This document shows positions 1 to 12,602 of a stretch of DNA of 64,000 nucleotides, one piece after another. The notes under the pieces are model-generated. The model was not told the origin of the DNA. It did no database searches and was given only the letters and a program-made list of their open reading frames with translations. This DNA comes from Beaufortia kweichowensis. Its lineage: Eukaryota; Chordata; Actinopteri; Cypriniformes; Gastromyzontidae. A program made the translations under genes and the position numbers. Location of the stretch: the NCBI GenBank assembly GCA_019155185.1, contig CM032804.1, positions 13,860,992-13,924,991 of the forward strand. Direction: 5' to 3'. Position 1 is the first letter of the stretch, and every line of letters begins with the position of its first letter.

Positions 1-889
1 GTGCTTAGTCTCTTTTTTTTTTTTTAAACATTATCATCATAGTTATCATAATGTGTTACAGCTTTAATTCTGCATGCTGCACACTGACACCATTCAATGC
101 CATTATTATTTCAGTGCATTTTTAGGCAAAATTCACTACCATTTTATTTAAAGGGGCCATATTTTAAGAATTTGTTGCAAATCTTAATTTTTTGCAGTAA
201 TTAAAATAAAAAATGACAATTAAAACTTATGACCATGTCCTTTACTGAACAGGCTGTTTTTGCTAACATAAATACTTTTAAAAGTATTTCATGTAAATTA
301 TTTTTATATTGGTTTCGTATTACAGTAATTTACAGTATTGTTTATCTGTGTGGGCAAGCTGAATATTAAATAAGCTTTATAAATATAGGGCTATTTTTAT
401 ATAAACATAGATCTGTGAACACATACAGTAGAAAATGTGTGCTTTTGCCATGTGCATGTTCATTTATTTAATATCTTGGCACTCAGCTCTATTTAACACA
501 TTTTATCATGTCTGGGCCTATGTAAATGTGTTTAAATTACCCATTAACTACTATTTAATGTTATACAGAAAGCAAATATATATAAAACTTCATTAACATT
601 GTGCTTCATTTCCTACATGCTATTACACATTATGAAATTATTACTTTAATATCACATTGTTCACATTTGACCAGCTTGGCATTTTACCGTCCAGCATACT
701 GCAGTTATGAACCTTTGAATAATTCAAGTTTATATAATGAAAGGTTAATAAAATAATAGCAGCAGTCAGAATATAGATTGAAGCAGAGCTTTTTAAACTC
801 TTCCTCATCTTCCTCGTCCTCCTCCTCACTTTGGACCTGAGATGAATTTATCTGAACTGGAGAGACTAACCCACTCTGCCACCCACCCA

Positions 890-1035
<146 letters not shown>

Positions 1036-4000
1036 AGAGATGCTACATTTTAATAACAGGGAAGCGGAGAGAACGAGAGTGTGAGATTAAGAGATGCCTG
1101 GAGCGTTGGCGTTCAACTGAAAGGCATTTTAATGCTTTTGGAGTATCTGTCTACAGAGTATCATCTGCAAAAACTGCTACAACAAAATGCAAAGAGAAAC
1201 ATAAACGTTACTTTGAAACTATTAGAGCAAAGGGCCGCAATGACACGAGAAGAAACCCACTGTGTGGTGAACTGGGTCACCACTTCGTTAAATATGCAAG
1301 AATAACTGCAAGGAACATACACACTCAAAAAGATTGGGAGGCATCATTCAGGCAGAGAGAGCGTAAAAACCAGGCAGTACAAAAATAGCTCTGAACCCTA
1401 CTGCCCCCAAAGCACAGGACGCGTGCCAAATATATGTGACGTAAAGATGCAACATGCAAAACGCATTAAATGAACAGTGCACTTTATTACACAGCAAATT
1501 TTATACAATACAAAACTTCAAACCCAAAGTGTTTGCCCAGAGGAGAATTTTATTGCTCTGGGGTTGCTGTTTCAGAGCTCAACAGCTCTTTATGGAGTTT
1601 TTAGTTCTATTTTATTAAGTATCACAATTCCCTGAGACATAAAAAGAGAAATTAGTCAACTGGAGGCATACAGTAAAGTACAGAGCCACAAAGAATAGAT
1701 CAGTTTGTCTTGAAAGAATCTAATGAGTTAAAAACTTTTTTTTTAAATGATCTTGTTTGTGATTTATCCCTATGGGTAGGTAAACTATATAATCATAAAT
1801 AATAAACAGTTTTAAAATGCTGTGCCACACGTGAGACAATTTAACTTTCTTAACAAATAATATGTGGTGATTTAATTGCAGCATATTGCTGTCTGATGCC
1901 TTTGGATGTTACCACATGACTCAAGTACAAAACACTGCATGTTTTTGTGAAATCACAGGATGTAATTATCAATATCAAGTAGGCAGCAAGCTACAGATAA
2001 GCAGGATAAAATGCTGTAAAAATCAAGATGCATGGTTACCAAGCAACCAAATGTGTGATTCCTATATCATTAACAGCCAAGACAAAATCCTGAAAAAATG
2101 GACAGTGACAGGGAGATGAATACAAATCTGCAGAGGGATTTTATTATGAGGAAAAACAAAATGGAGCCAAGAAACATTTTTAAATTAGCTGGATCTGTAC
2201 CATTTATTCAACCACAAGGAAACTAATGAATAATCCAGTGTAAGGTGACTATAACAAATCAATTTGGATTATGCTTATGTCCCAAAAGTCTATTAGTATT
2301 ACTAAATACTACACCATTAGTGATAATATTTAGACTTTGCACTATAATACTGTCTCTGTTAGTGTTTGGCACAGTCCCTGATGCTTTATTGGCAGCAGCC
2401 GTCAAGATGCCACAAGACCAGATCATCCATGTTATCTCAGCATGATCAGAGAATGTTTTGAAGAGCATCTTGTGTGCTTCAGGAAACAAGTAAATCTGAC
2501 CATCTGCAAAAATCTATCTGCAATCTCCTTTTGCCTCTCTGTTGTCATCTTTGTTTGAAACATAAAACTACAGGTTACTTAACATACTGTACTTATCATT
2601 ACATGAGTAAGGACTGACATTTCCTATGAAATCATACCCAACAGCTCAAAGATAAGATATAGAGGCTCATTTAAACACTGATCTTTTATTTACTTTCTCA
2701 ATAACTAATCTGATATGACCTTATTTTTACCAAAAATGTTACAGATTTCAGATTATTAATTTATGAATAAAAAATGTTATTAGTAAAATCTCTTTGTATT
2801 TCTTGAACTTTTCTGTCAACAACATATAATTGTATACTGTTCTGATGTTGCATCAATAACTGACACTGTAACTGGCCATTCAGCATTCATTTATTAAGCT
2901 AATACATCGATTTTCAGTATGTGTGCATTTCTTTCTTTTAGTCTCTCTTCCATTGCTTCTATTAATGACATCACTGAGAGACATTGCCATGTTTTATGCA
3001 TATAAATACTTGAATAATTTAGAAAAGGCATTTCAAGAACCATTTATGGCTGTTTGAGAGGGCCGAGGTGTTACCAAAAAGCTTAACACGTGTTTCTAAT
3101 TTTTTTCTGAATTTGCTCGTCTAGACTGCTCACACTGACCGACTGATGCTTATAAAACAGTGAAACACTTTCTTGCTCTGGCAGGCTTCAATCCGACTGC
3201 TTCCGGGTGTACACAATGTTTTTACAATATCCTGCCTGGAAAAGACCTGTTTACACGGTTTAATGTAGTATGTGCTTTTGAGAATAAATCACTGGATTAG
3301 CCAAAGCTTGCCAAATTAGAGGCATCAAATCTTAAAGAGATTTTTTACGGCACTTAGTATCTATAAAAGTCTTTGATGTAAGCTTTGAATTATTTGTTGA
3401 CTTCTACACAAAGTTGAATGCATGATTCCAGGACTGAATTGCATCCTTTCCCATTCTCCAACGAAAGCCCTTACATCTAATGCCCCTCCATGATCCTGAA
3501 ACCATCAAGAGCAGTTTGTTACGAAGTAGAGCAATTCTGCGGTTATCCAAATTATATGTGCTCAGAATGAGTGGATGGGAAATGAATGACTCACTCCAAT
3601 AATGACTGCTGCTTACTTCAGGTAAAAGAAAATATTGAGCAATATCTCCTTGATTTAACCTGTTTAATGGAGTCTTATTATTTCTTGAGAACTGTCCTGT
3701 GGAGTGATTTTACCTCTGCTGTTTCTCAATGACGGCTCCGCTGGAAGCCATGAATCACACGCTCAAAAGATGATTGTTGTCTCTCATGCACACACAGAAA
3801 ACAAGACATGTGCTGATTGTCCTGATAACAGCAACGGTTCAGGCGGCGTGATGCATTTCATTAACACAGAGCCAAAGGCACGTCAACATTTGAAGGCAGA
3901 ACAGATCTGCTTCACCACAGACACCTTAAAAAAACAGGTAAATCTGGCATGAATAACTGCTGTCATTTCTGATAAAGAAAAGTACTCCATTTCAAGACTA

Positions 4001-7000
4001 TGAATATTTGGTCTTCAAACATTGGCCATAGTCCACTTTGCTGTCATCCTGGCAAAAGACGGCCATGTTTTACTGTATATAGATAAACTAGATCATTTAA
4101 AATCTCTTTGGTTCTTCACTATCCAGTCTCATCACTATCTAGCTGTTATATTTTTTCACAAAACATGGAAGAATCAATGAGAGTTTTGTTATCGGCGTGC
4201 CACCATATTTAAATGCTGATCAATATATTGAGCCTGTATTAGATAAAATCATTGCCTTTCAATTATTTGTTCATCCAGTGCACTGTGATTGGCCCAAATA
4301 CCTCTAGCGTTTGCCCCCACATACTGATGTAGAAATGTTTGAAACACCTTGTTTGAATAAGGTGTTTTAGGTAACATTTAGAAAGAATATCTCTTTATGT
4401 TTGAGACTTTGAGCTTTGTAACTCTGCAGATCTTATACATGCACAAACAGCTACATAACACACTGAAGAGAAAGGAAAACAAGAAATCGCATCATATGAC
4501 CCCTTCAACTAAAATAAGGCTAAAAATAAGACCAATAAGATAAATGATTTTAAAATACTGCTACTCGCAAGACACAAACTTTGCAAAGATTTGACATTCC
4601 CAAGCACAAAGCAAACAGACTTCCAATCTCTTCCCTAAACCTGGCAGTTCTAGTCAATCTGGGATAGATTTGTGTCTACAGTACATGTGCTTGTGTGTGG
4701 TCAAAAGGACGTCATGAGGAGCCTGCGCATGCCAACTCAGCCGTAATGTATTTCGACTCGAGCAAGAGTGTTCTTTCAGCCTTGAGGGGGAAAAGATTGA
4801 CAGAGACACAGTGAGAATGAATAAGGGAACCGTCCACTCCAAACAGCACATTGGTTCTGATAACTAGACCCTGCATTAGTGAGGGACAGCTTGCCATTTA
4901 TTGATTTGCAGATATAAGTGTCTACAAGGATCTGCAGCAAGAGGCAAAATGTTTTATTTTGGAATATTCTAGACATCTTGCTTTCTGACATTATCTTTTT
5001 GGAAAATCATAAGAAACCCGATAGGGAAGAAATAATTGCTTGCAGAGGGAATGTTAAGGTGACACAGGTCTGAATGAGTGCAAATCTAACCATAAACTAT
5101 TTTCCCAATAACATACAGGTATGAACCTTTCACAATTAACTTCTTCTGTGAAAGCCACAAAATGTAAATAACCTAAACTTACCTAAATATTAAATTAATT
5201 TACTGTAACTTAACTTTTTTATAAAAAATTGCATAAATAGTTTTAGATTGTGTATTTGTTTTTGATTAATTGCATCATTTGCAGTGTTTTATGGGATAAA
5301 GCTTTCATTTGGTTCATGGCATACAACTGTCTGCTGAAAAACTTTATAAAATCCCTATGAAGAAAATGAATGGAAAAAAATTTTCATAACCAAATCTTGC
5401 GATCAAAACCTCACCAAACTAAGTAAGCGACCACTATTCCTCTCCACTATCACTATGAAACCCATATCAGACTATAAATTATCACGATGACTTGTTTCCC
5501 AATGAGTGGACTAGTAACCTCTATTTTTCTGAAGCTTCCCTGCAGAAACAGATGAACACTAACATGGCTGTATGAAGCATTCACATGAGTATAGCCTCCA
5601 TGTTGCTGACACTGCACACCTGCACACCCCCCGAGACACACGGAGAAGAATGAGAACCTCTTTATAGAAGCATTTCTCATCTAATTAAAAACTAGGCCAC
5701 TGCAGATAGACGAAGAGACGCCATGATGGCTGAAAAAAGACACTGTCCCCGTGACTTACATCAGATATAGGTTGGGCTAATGATAGCGCTACAGTAGCAG
5801 GACTCCATCTCAGCTTATGTGTCCAGGCTGGCACACGCTCACCCTGCATGTGTGTCTAATCTAATGAGAGTAGATGTGTCACATTGTCTTAAATAATAAA
5901 TAATAAAATAATCACAGGCATTTTTTAAATCACTGAATTGGCTTATGAAGCTACAATATCCTGGTCTTCCTCTATTTAATATTGTCTTATTTGCAAGATT
6001 ATCACAAAGTAGCAAAACTGTAACCGTTTTGAGAGCAGTAGCAGTATTTTCTGTTATTCAAGTAAATGCTTAGGCTTGGTCAAATTTATCCATTGCACAA
6101 CATAGAAAATTGTGTTAGATACAAATGTTTGGCATGAGCACATTACTGAATAATATATAGGTGTGTTTCTTCAAACTATATAAGTACAGAAATCATCATA
6201 TAAACCTTATTCCATCTTTAATTGCGATCTGTACCACCTAGTGTTAAATGATCATGATATAAAGCCCTACATTCACTTTACAGGCACTATAAGCATTGCA
6301 TAACAACATATCTCTTGCTTGTGTTACTGTCTCTTTCTGTAACCTGCAGTGAAAAAAATAAAAATTCTGGTTTTAATTCCCATACAAGTTCATGATGTCA
6401 TAATGTCACATAAAACATTTATGAGGCTTTTTTCATTCTATTGCTTTAAATAACTGCTATACTACAGTGACAAGCATTTTATTTGTTACTACTAGCTGTT
6501 GTTTAGCTGTTATTTATACAGTCACCTTCTTTTCAGACCATTAGTCATGTAAGCCCCTGTAAACATGGCAGGTATAATTAAGGTCGCACTTACAGAAGTG
6601 AATTCTAATTTTAATTAAAAGCCTCTCTGTAAAAAGTGTCTAATGAAAAATGTGTGTGATATTTTCTGTGATATTGTTTCTTACATTAATTTCTATGTTG
6701 TCAATTATTGTCTTATCTGTCTCACCTTCCTTTCCTGCTCTAACTGATGGTTAAGTGGGTTGATGGGGTTTTGGGAGGTGGATGGACAGATAAAGGGGTG
6801 GATAGACAGACAAAATGAGATTTTAATGAGAACATTGCTTGCTTTTCTACGCTATGGGGGGATTGACAATACCCACAGGAAACTTTAGAGGAAATTACTA
6901 ACTTCTTAATCAGTCACAATAATCATCTATAAGAATCATTAACAACATATATATGTAAAGCACTCTTGCAAGATTGCTCTCTGAAGCATTTGATGCTCTT

Positions 7001-9355
7001 AATAAGAAAGGGTTCCCCTGCAATGTTTGGCATTCCCTTTGCATTTGTAACACAAGGCCATTTATCAGCATATAGACTGTTTTCCACCTCTCTGCTGATG
7101 GTGAAAAACACACGTATGACTCTTTAAGCACTTACGTACTGCACCCTGTAAACAAGCTGGCATTTCAAGGGAGGAGCAGATGACATACTTCCTGAGACAA
7201 AATACAGAACAGGCAGTGCACGACCCCGCCAAAAACACTCGCTAATACTCACTGCCACAAACACATGGATGAGAACGTAAATATAGTGTACAGTATAGAT
7301 ACACTATGACTACAGTCATGACAGTATTGCAGAATAATAGAAATATGTCAAACTATTTAAGGCTTTTGCTGCTTATAGGGCTTGATATATATTTTTTTAT
7401 AGTTTCCAAGCAAAATTGAATTTTGTTATTAAAAAAGAATATTGTTATAAAAAAGCATATTGTGCATATTGCTATTTTGCAAAAGCTTTAAATGTTTGTC
7501 ATCCATTTAGAATTTACATACTTCATAACATCCAATTTCATAATATCTATTTTATAATGCTTTGAGAAGTTTTGCACTAAACTGTAAAACTCTTATTGCA
7601 CTAATATCATTTAATATAACAACCTTCTCTTTTGGTTTGTTTCCATCAAGTTCCAAAACAAAAGTATAATAAATAAATACTGTAGTACATCTATGAACTT
7701 TACTTTATACTTATTCATTTATTTAAGTTACCTTTCCACATAAAGACAGACCACACAGTTATTTAATATGCAATTAATATTTTGTTGAATAGTAATATAT
7801 TTCTTGCCATCTTATGACATCATAATGTGTTCAGGCTGGGCAAAACTTACACATGTATAACAGCAACATAAATCACTTCCTCTAAGCTGGTATAACATTC
7901 TCTGTTAAATGAATGCTACCTTAAGCATTTAAGAGAGCAAAGAAAATGAGACAGTGGTGATGATAAATAAGACCAATGACATAAAGAGCCATAGATCATT
8001 TCTTACGCTGCATTACCTCTGCATGAGACTTTCAAGGTCACAAACACAGAGTTTAATTGCACAGATTTCCACTTTCAGCCAGTACTGGGAAATATGACTT
8101 ATGACTCTGCAACTGAACATGCAAATCTATTTTCCAAAGTAAACATCAGTCCAGCGTAGCCCTTCCTGGCCCTGAAACATGTTATTAATGAGTCAGGACA
8201 CTGTGCTGTTTAGGAAACATGTTGTTTCTCATTACTGCGCTGCTACAGACAGCATGCCACAACGGGCCGCTACCGCTGTTCCCTGGACATTGCTGAGGAA
8301 AGGTGGGGAATACTAATGCAGGGCTTACTCACAAACGCACACACAAAATCTGACGCCCTGAGAAAAGCTGGAGCCGGGGTTGCCATTTTCCAGGGTCCTG
8401 CTGATGCCAACCAGAGGTGACGAAAAAACTGGCTTTGACTTTAAATCACCCGCAGAGAAGGCAGTGGTCTTAAATTCGTAAGACGATGAGCCACAACACT
8501 GACATAATCTCCCAGCAAGGAGCTGCCTGATAGCACAGCGCACCTTCTGGTCCTACGCAGCACCTCGTGCGTGACAAGCTGCCCTCCAGGTGGAGAGAGA
8601 TGTGGGGTGGGCGAGGAATGTAACAAACAAACTAAGCATGGTAAAGGTCACGCGTGCACACCCACTCCAGAGTACACCGAATACGCAATGCACAGATGCA
8701 TGAGTTTTTAGGTCGAAATGGATGTGACCACTAAAACTTTTTGCATTATTGCATTACATTCATTGACATGTGAAGCCATACTGTCTAAAGCACTGATGAC
8801 CTTCTCTGTAAATGGCACATCTTGCTGATGTACTGCACCCAACTCCTCCTTTTTTCCACAGATCAGTGCGTGATGAAAACATTGCGCCTTTCCCATTTTC
8901 GAGTCATCTGCATCAATCCACCGCATCTATCTGCATCAGCTGGCACTGGAGACGTGCCACGCACACACCTACTATACAAATCAATCTGAGCTGATGATAC
9001 ACAGAGCAACATTTGATGTCTACATTCGTGAGGGGTGTAGCATCAGTGCAACGGGGAACCTCCGAGGGGCATTGCGCTGTAAGATCTGCCTCTGCAGTGA
9101 ACCCGTTACGCAAACGACACGCATGGAAAATGCATTCACAACCTTCGACCAATCATTTATTATAATAATGCATACAATTGCATTGGACGTGATAATGCAT
9201 TAGGCTATTTTAAGATGCATTGCGCAATCCAGATAGTAATGCTTCGGTACAACACTTGCGTATGCACAAACATATTAAACAGCTAAAGTTTGAATGGGAT
9301 TACACACGTATCTGAAATACCAAAACAGGGTTGTTTGCCATTCAAACTTTTGCCG

Positions 9356-9384
9356 TTTAATAAATAAATAAATAAATACCAAAT
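9356..9384. repeat. Short AAAT-type tandem repeat
   Basis: About six units of a four-base TAAA repeat follow the word GTTTAA. It is simple sequence close to the arhgap44 first exon, inside the intron. Confidence 0.8.
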
Positions 9385-9434
9385 AAACTTTGTCGCGCCG
9401 TGTAAAGAGCTAAAAGGTAGATCGCAGCGCTCAC

Positions 9435-9487
9435 CTGCCAACGGTCTGGTTGGCGAGCTGTCGCATCCGATTGAATTGCTTCTTCAT
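9435..9487 (-). CDS. arhgap44: arhgap44 first coding exon (Rho GTPase-activating protein 44, N-terminus)
   Basis: Read on the minus strand from the ATG at 9487, this exon encodes MKKQFNRMRQLANQTVG plus two bases (AG) of the next codon, followed by a consensus donor (CAG|GTGAGC, GT at 9434-9433). This matches the start of the RICH family of BAR-domain RhoGAPs as I recall it. ARHGAP44 (RICH2) has MRQ at residues 8-10 where the paralogue ARHGAP17 (RICH1) has MKQ, so ARHGAP44 is preferred. The phase-2 exon end fits the known split before the BAR domain. The protein senses membrane curvature through BAR and inactivates Rac/Cdc42-type GTPases; it acts at dendritic spines and endosomes. Only this exon is in the window. 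The neighbours (hs3st3 and pmp22) agree with the human 17p12 location of ARHGAP44. The exon is too short for a standard ORF scan. The main alternative is arhgap17. Confidence 0.9.
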
Positions 9488-9765
9488 TTTAAAAATATAT
9501 TTTTTTTCTGCGTTAACACCTCGAATGCAAAACAATCCGCATTTCGCTCAAAATAGAGGCCCGTATTCCGGTGCGAACATCCACATTATTCCCATCACAC
9601 GCCCTCATGGCAAAAAGGAAAGGGATGGAAATGTCCTAAGATGCATATTTCAATGCATTTTGCGCTGCGCTCGACTGCTCGAGATGCTGCTGCTGGGCGA
9701 TTCTCCCCGAGTGACAGCAGCGGAACGACGCGAGCGCGGGGCATCACGGGAAATGTAGTTTTACG
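9488..9765 (-). promoter_or_regulatory. arhgap44: arhgap44 5' UTR and CpG-rich promoter region
   Basis: The DNA around 9.64-9.77 kb is much richer in CpG than its surroundings (for example CGACGCGAGCGCGGGG near 9726-9741) and lies just upstream of the arhgap44 start codon on the minus strand. The motif at 9741-9760 marks a likely core promoter. No clear TATA box is seen, as is usual for CpG-type promoters. The transcription start is estimated at about 9.6-9.75 kb. Open frames on either strand here are by-products of the high GC content. Confidence 0.65.
9741..9760 (-). promoter_or_regulatory. ZNF143/THAP11 (SBS-type) promoter motif
   Basis: On the minus strand the bases read ACTACATTTCCCGTGATGC. 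This is close to the vertebrate promoter motif ACTACAnyTCCCAGmATGC bound by ZNF143, THAP11 and HCF-1 complexes. It sits about 255-275 bp upstream of the arhgap44 ATG within the CpG-rich block. The match is by eye and not exact. Confidence 0.55.
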
Positions 9766-10354
9766 CCACTCGTTTGACAAACGTGCAAAGGAGCGAAATA
9801 TCGTTTTACGAGGTCTGCAGTATAATTTTGAGACAGGATTAAATACACTGTAAGTGTTAAACTGCAAGCATGTACATTTTATGAAGCGTCCATTACAAAA
9901 CATTGTCTATTAATAACGGTTTCTACCAGAAGTACACCTCCTAGTGTAAAAATCATAATAGTATGTTATTGTAACGGTGTAAAAAGCTTTAAAAATCCTC
10001 TAGAACTGTAAATTATTTTTTAATTATTAATAGGGTTTTTTTTATTAATGTTGTTGTTAAATATTTCATAATCGCATTTGTATGTGTAGCTTATGATATA
10101 CACAAATCATAACACAAGCAGCAGGCCTAATTAAGAAACAACAAAATGTGTTTTTATAATTTACAAATCAATATATTTTTTAATCTATATCTTGATATTC
10201 GGAGAATTTTAAAGATAACACTGCCATCTAGTGGCAACACTACTGCATTAAAAACGACTTGATTGGACATCTAACACATACAAATGTTTGGACACACTCA
10301 CTCAATCTTTATTATTGTTAACATAACATTTAAGCACAGTAGTAAATAAAGCTT

Positions 10355-10475
10355 TAAGGTTACAATATGGTACCATTAGCAAATGCATCAGCTAAGATGA
10401 ACTAACACTGAACAATATAGGCTACAGTACTTTTATTAGCATTGATTAATTTTCCTTAATGTTTAACCCTACTAG
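10355..10475. mobile_element. Fragment of a TTAGTTAATG-type fish MITE
   Basis: The segment has the wording typical of this family (GGTTACAATATGGTACCATTAG, GATGAACTAACA, TGAACAATA), shared with the fuller copy at 11877-12214. It ends near the palindromic element at 10482-10673. Further family-like wording (GTTCATGTTCATGTTACC) resumes just after that element, suggesting the palindromic element inserted into it. Confidence 0.5.
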
Positions 10476-10481
10476 AAAAAA

Positions 10482-10673
10482 AACAACCTTAGCTTAGGCT
10501 GGTTCAAGCTGGTGGGTCAAGCTGGTCTTTCAGCCTGGCCAGCTGGAAACATGGCCAAAACCCCTTTTAAAACCAGCCTGCCCTTCCATCTTAACCAGCT
10601 AAAACCAGGCTGGGAGACCAGATAAAACCAGCAAACAGGCTTAGGCTGGTTTTAGCTGTTTTTTAAGGTTGTT
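10482..10673. mobile_element. Palindromic AGCTGGTTT-rich MITE-like element
   Basis: The element begins AACAACCTTA and ends with its exact reverse complement TAAGGTTGTT. Between the ends are repeated AGCTGGT and ACCAGC words in opposite orientation in the two halves (such as AAGCTGGTGGGTCAAGCTGG on the left and AACCAGCTAAAACCAGGCTG on the right), so the whole 192 bp can fold back. No coding capacity is present. A related element lies at 40882-41054. Such short fold-back elements are common in teleosts and are presumed non-autonomous DNA transposons. Confidence 0.75.
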
Positions 10674-11876
10674 CATGTTCATGTTACCAAAACAAATAAT
10701 AATTAATGCATCAAAAATATTAAAAAAATAGTCACAAAACACATTTGAAGTATGAAACAATGAAAAATAGGTAAATAGTAGGAACTTAAAACATGAAAAA
10801 TATCATTTTATTCAAGTGTTTCTGATCTTTTGACTAGTTGTACGTACAGTAGGGTGCCACCCTGTGTTTAATGTTGATATTATGTCATAATATTTTATTA
10901 AATAAATATAAAACAATACATGCATTATTAATAATATCAAAATAAACAATGAATATGAATCAAAATCTCATACTTTAAAACAATGTGTGAGATGAGAAAA
11001 TCGCAATGCAAATTAAAATGACCTGACTTGACTACGCTATCCATCAAGTGGCATCTTTTTCCCTTTTTACTATGACTTTAAAAGTGCAGAAAGTGTAGCC
11101 TACATTAGTAGCCTACATACTTCATTAATAACCCTAATTAACATAAACTCTCTTCCATTGTCTATACAATTTGCTCCCATAATTTGGAGTAAGCAGCATC
11201 TACCATTAAAAATGACCTTATTTATGAAGTAGTACAGGTCATGCCATAACTAGTAACAGTAAGAAATTATTGCTTGATATTTAATTTTGTACCAATAAGT
11301 TTTACCATTAACAAAACACTACAGGATCCCACTTGTAAGATCACAAAAAGCAATTAAACTGTTCATGAGTGAACTGTGTATCTCCCAACAGACTAAAGAA
11401 TAGAAGCCATAAAAAGTAAAACTCACAGAAGGAAGAGATTTTAAAGATGTAAAGATACAGGAGTATTGCAACAATTCTGAGCCAAATGCTGTGTAAAAAT
11501 AGCTGATGTGAATAATGCACAGGGAGGTGTTGACATAGTGATGACGGGCTACCATATGGTGTCATTCTAACAGTATTACAGGCCCTGAGAATACTGTGAT
11601 TCACACATCTGACACAAAAGCGTGTTATTGCTCCTCATTTTGCAGATGCTTTTAATCTAAAACAATTTACAGTACAGTCTACTGCAGTAACACTTCCCTT
11701 GGAGAGGCCTGAGGTTAAAGACCTTAAAAAAGGTCTGACGACTATGTTTGACGAATATGGGTTTCTTTTTCCTACTGAAACAATCCTGCTTCATTAAATA
11801 AAAATGGTATTGCAATATCTAGAGAGAAGGGTTAACAATGAACATTATAATGCACAAATATGCATAAACATGTTGG

Positions 11877-12214
11877 TAAAACTTTACAATAAGGTTGTTA
11901 ATATTAGTAAATGCATTAGCTAAAATGAACACTAAACAATAGACTTCAGTTTTTCAGCATTTAATAATCTTTCTTAATGTTAGTTAATGCATATATAAAT
12001 TGTTCATGTTAGTTTATTGTGCCCTAACTAATTGTGAACAGGTTTAACTTTTGATTTTATGTATTAGTGGAAAAAATTATCAGTAAATGTTGAAATTAAC
12101 ATGAACTAAGGTTAATAAATGCTGTAAAAGTATTGTTAATTGTTCATGTTAGCTGTTAGTTGCTGTTAACATATCAACTAATGTTAACAAATACAGCCTT
12201 ATTGCGAAATGTTA
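11877..12214. mobile_element. MITE with TTAGTTAATG/GTTCATGTTAG internal words
   Basis: The left end (AACTTTACAATAAGGTTGTTAA) and the inverted right end (TTAACAAATACAGCCTTATTGC) form imperfect terminal inverted repeats. The interior is full of TTAGTTAATG, CATGTTAG and CATGAACTAA words in both orientations. This is a familiar cyprinid non-autonomous DNA element of about 340 bp. No clear target-site duplication is visible and the copy looks old. Confidence 0.7.
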
Positions 12215-12429
12215 TTAAAATTCATAAAAAAAAGCATTATTATTGTTCATTAAAATGTTCATTATTTATTCACAAGACTATCAGTAGAGTTTGGAAGTGG
12301 ATAAGGAACACAGAACTGAAAACAAATCATAGCCTAAAATTTAGACATTGAAAAAATGTCCTTAATTTAGTAAACTATAGTACCTATATAATATTCCCTT
12401 TCTTAACATGACGAGACAGCTTTTAGCTG

Positions 12430-12602
12430 CTTCTGTATGCTACTCACAGTCAGCCTCCAGAAGATGTCAGATATATCCTAAAGGGATGCCACATTTAAGA
12501 CTAACCTGAAAACACATCTGGTCACCTGTGTATTGCTTGACTTGATTTTATTACTAACTCACTTAATGAAATGTGCTATACAAAATAAACTTGCCTTTGC
12601 CA
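12430..12602 (+). pseudogene. 3'-end relic of a non-LTR retrotransposon (LINE)
   Basis: One frame, interrupted by a stop, reads DATFKTNLKTHLVT. It resembles the FKSxLKTHLF tail of the reverse-transcriptase ORF in fish L2/Rex1-like LINEs. The following AAATGTGCTATACAAAATAAACTTGCCT is like the short 3' end of such elements. Only the last part survives, as expected for a 5'-truncated insertion. The exact LINE clade cannot be named by eye. Confidence 0.6.

Noticed and set aside
4712..4897. Frame containing AERTLLLES on the minus strand, considered as arhgap44 exon 2
   Set aside because: Only the AE(K/R)T start resembles the strongly conserved BAR-domain beginning; the following residues do not agree.
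9595..9903. 102-codon open frame on the minus strand
   Set aside because: It overlaps the CpG-rich arhgap44 promoter and 5' UTR and encodes nothing recognisable.
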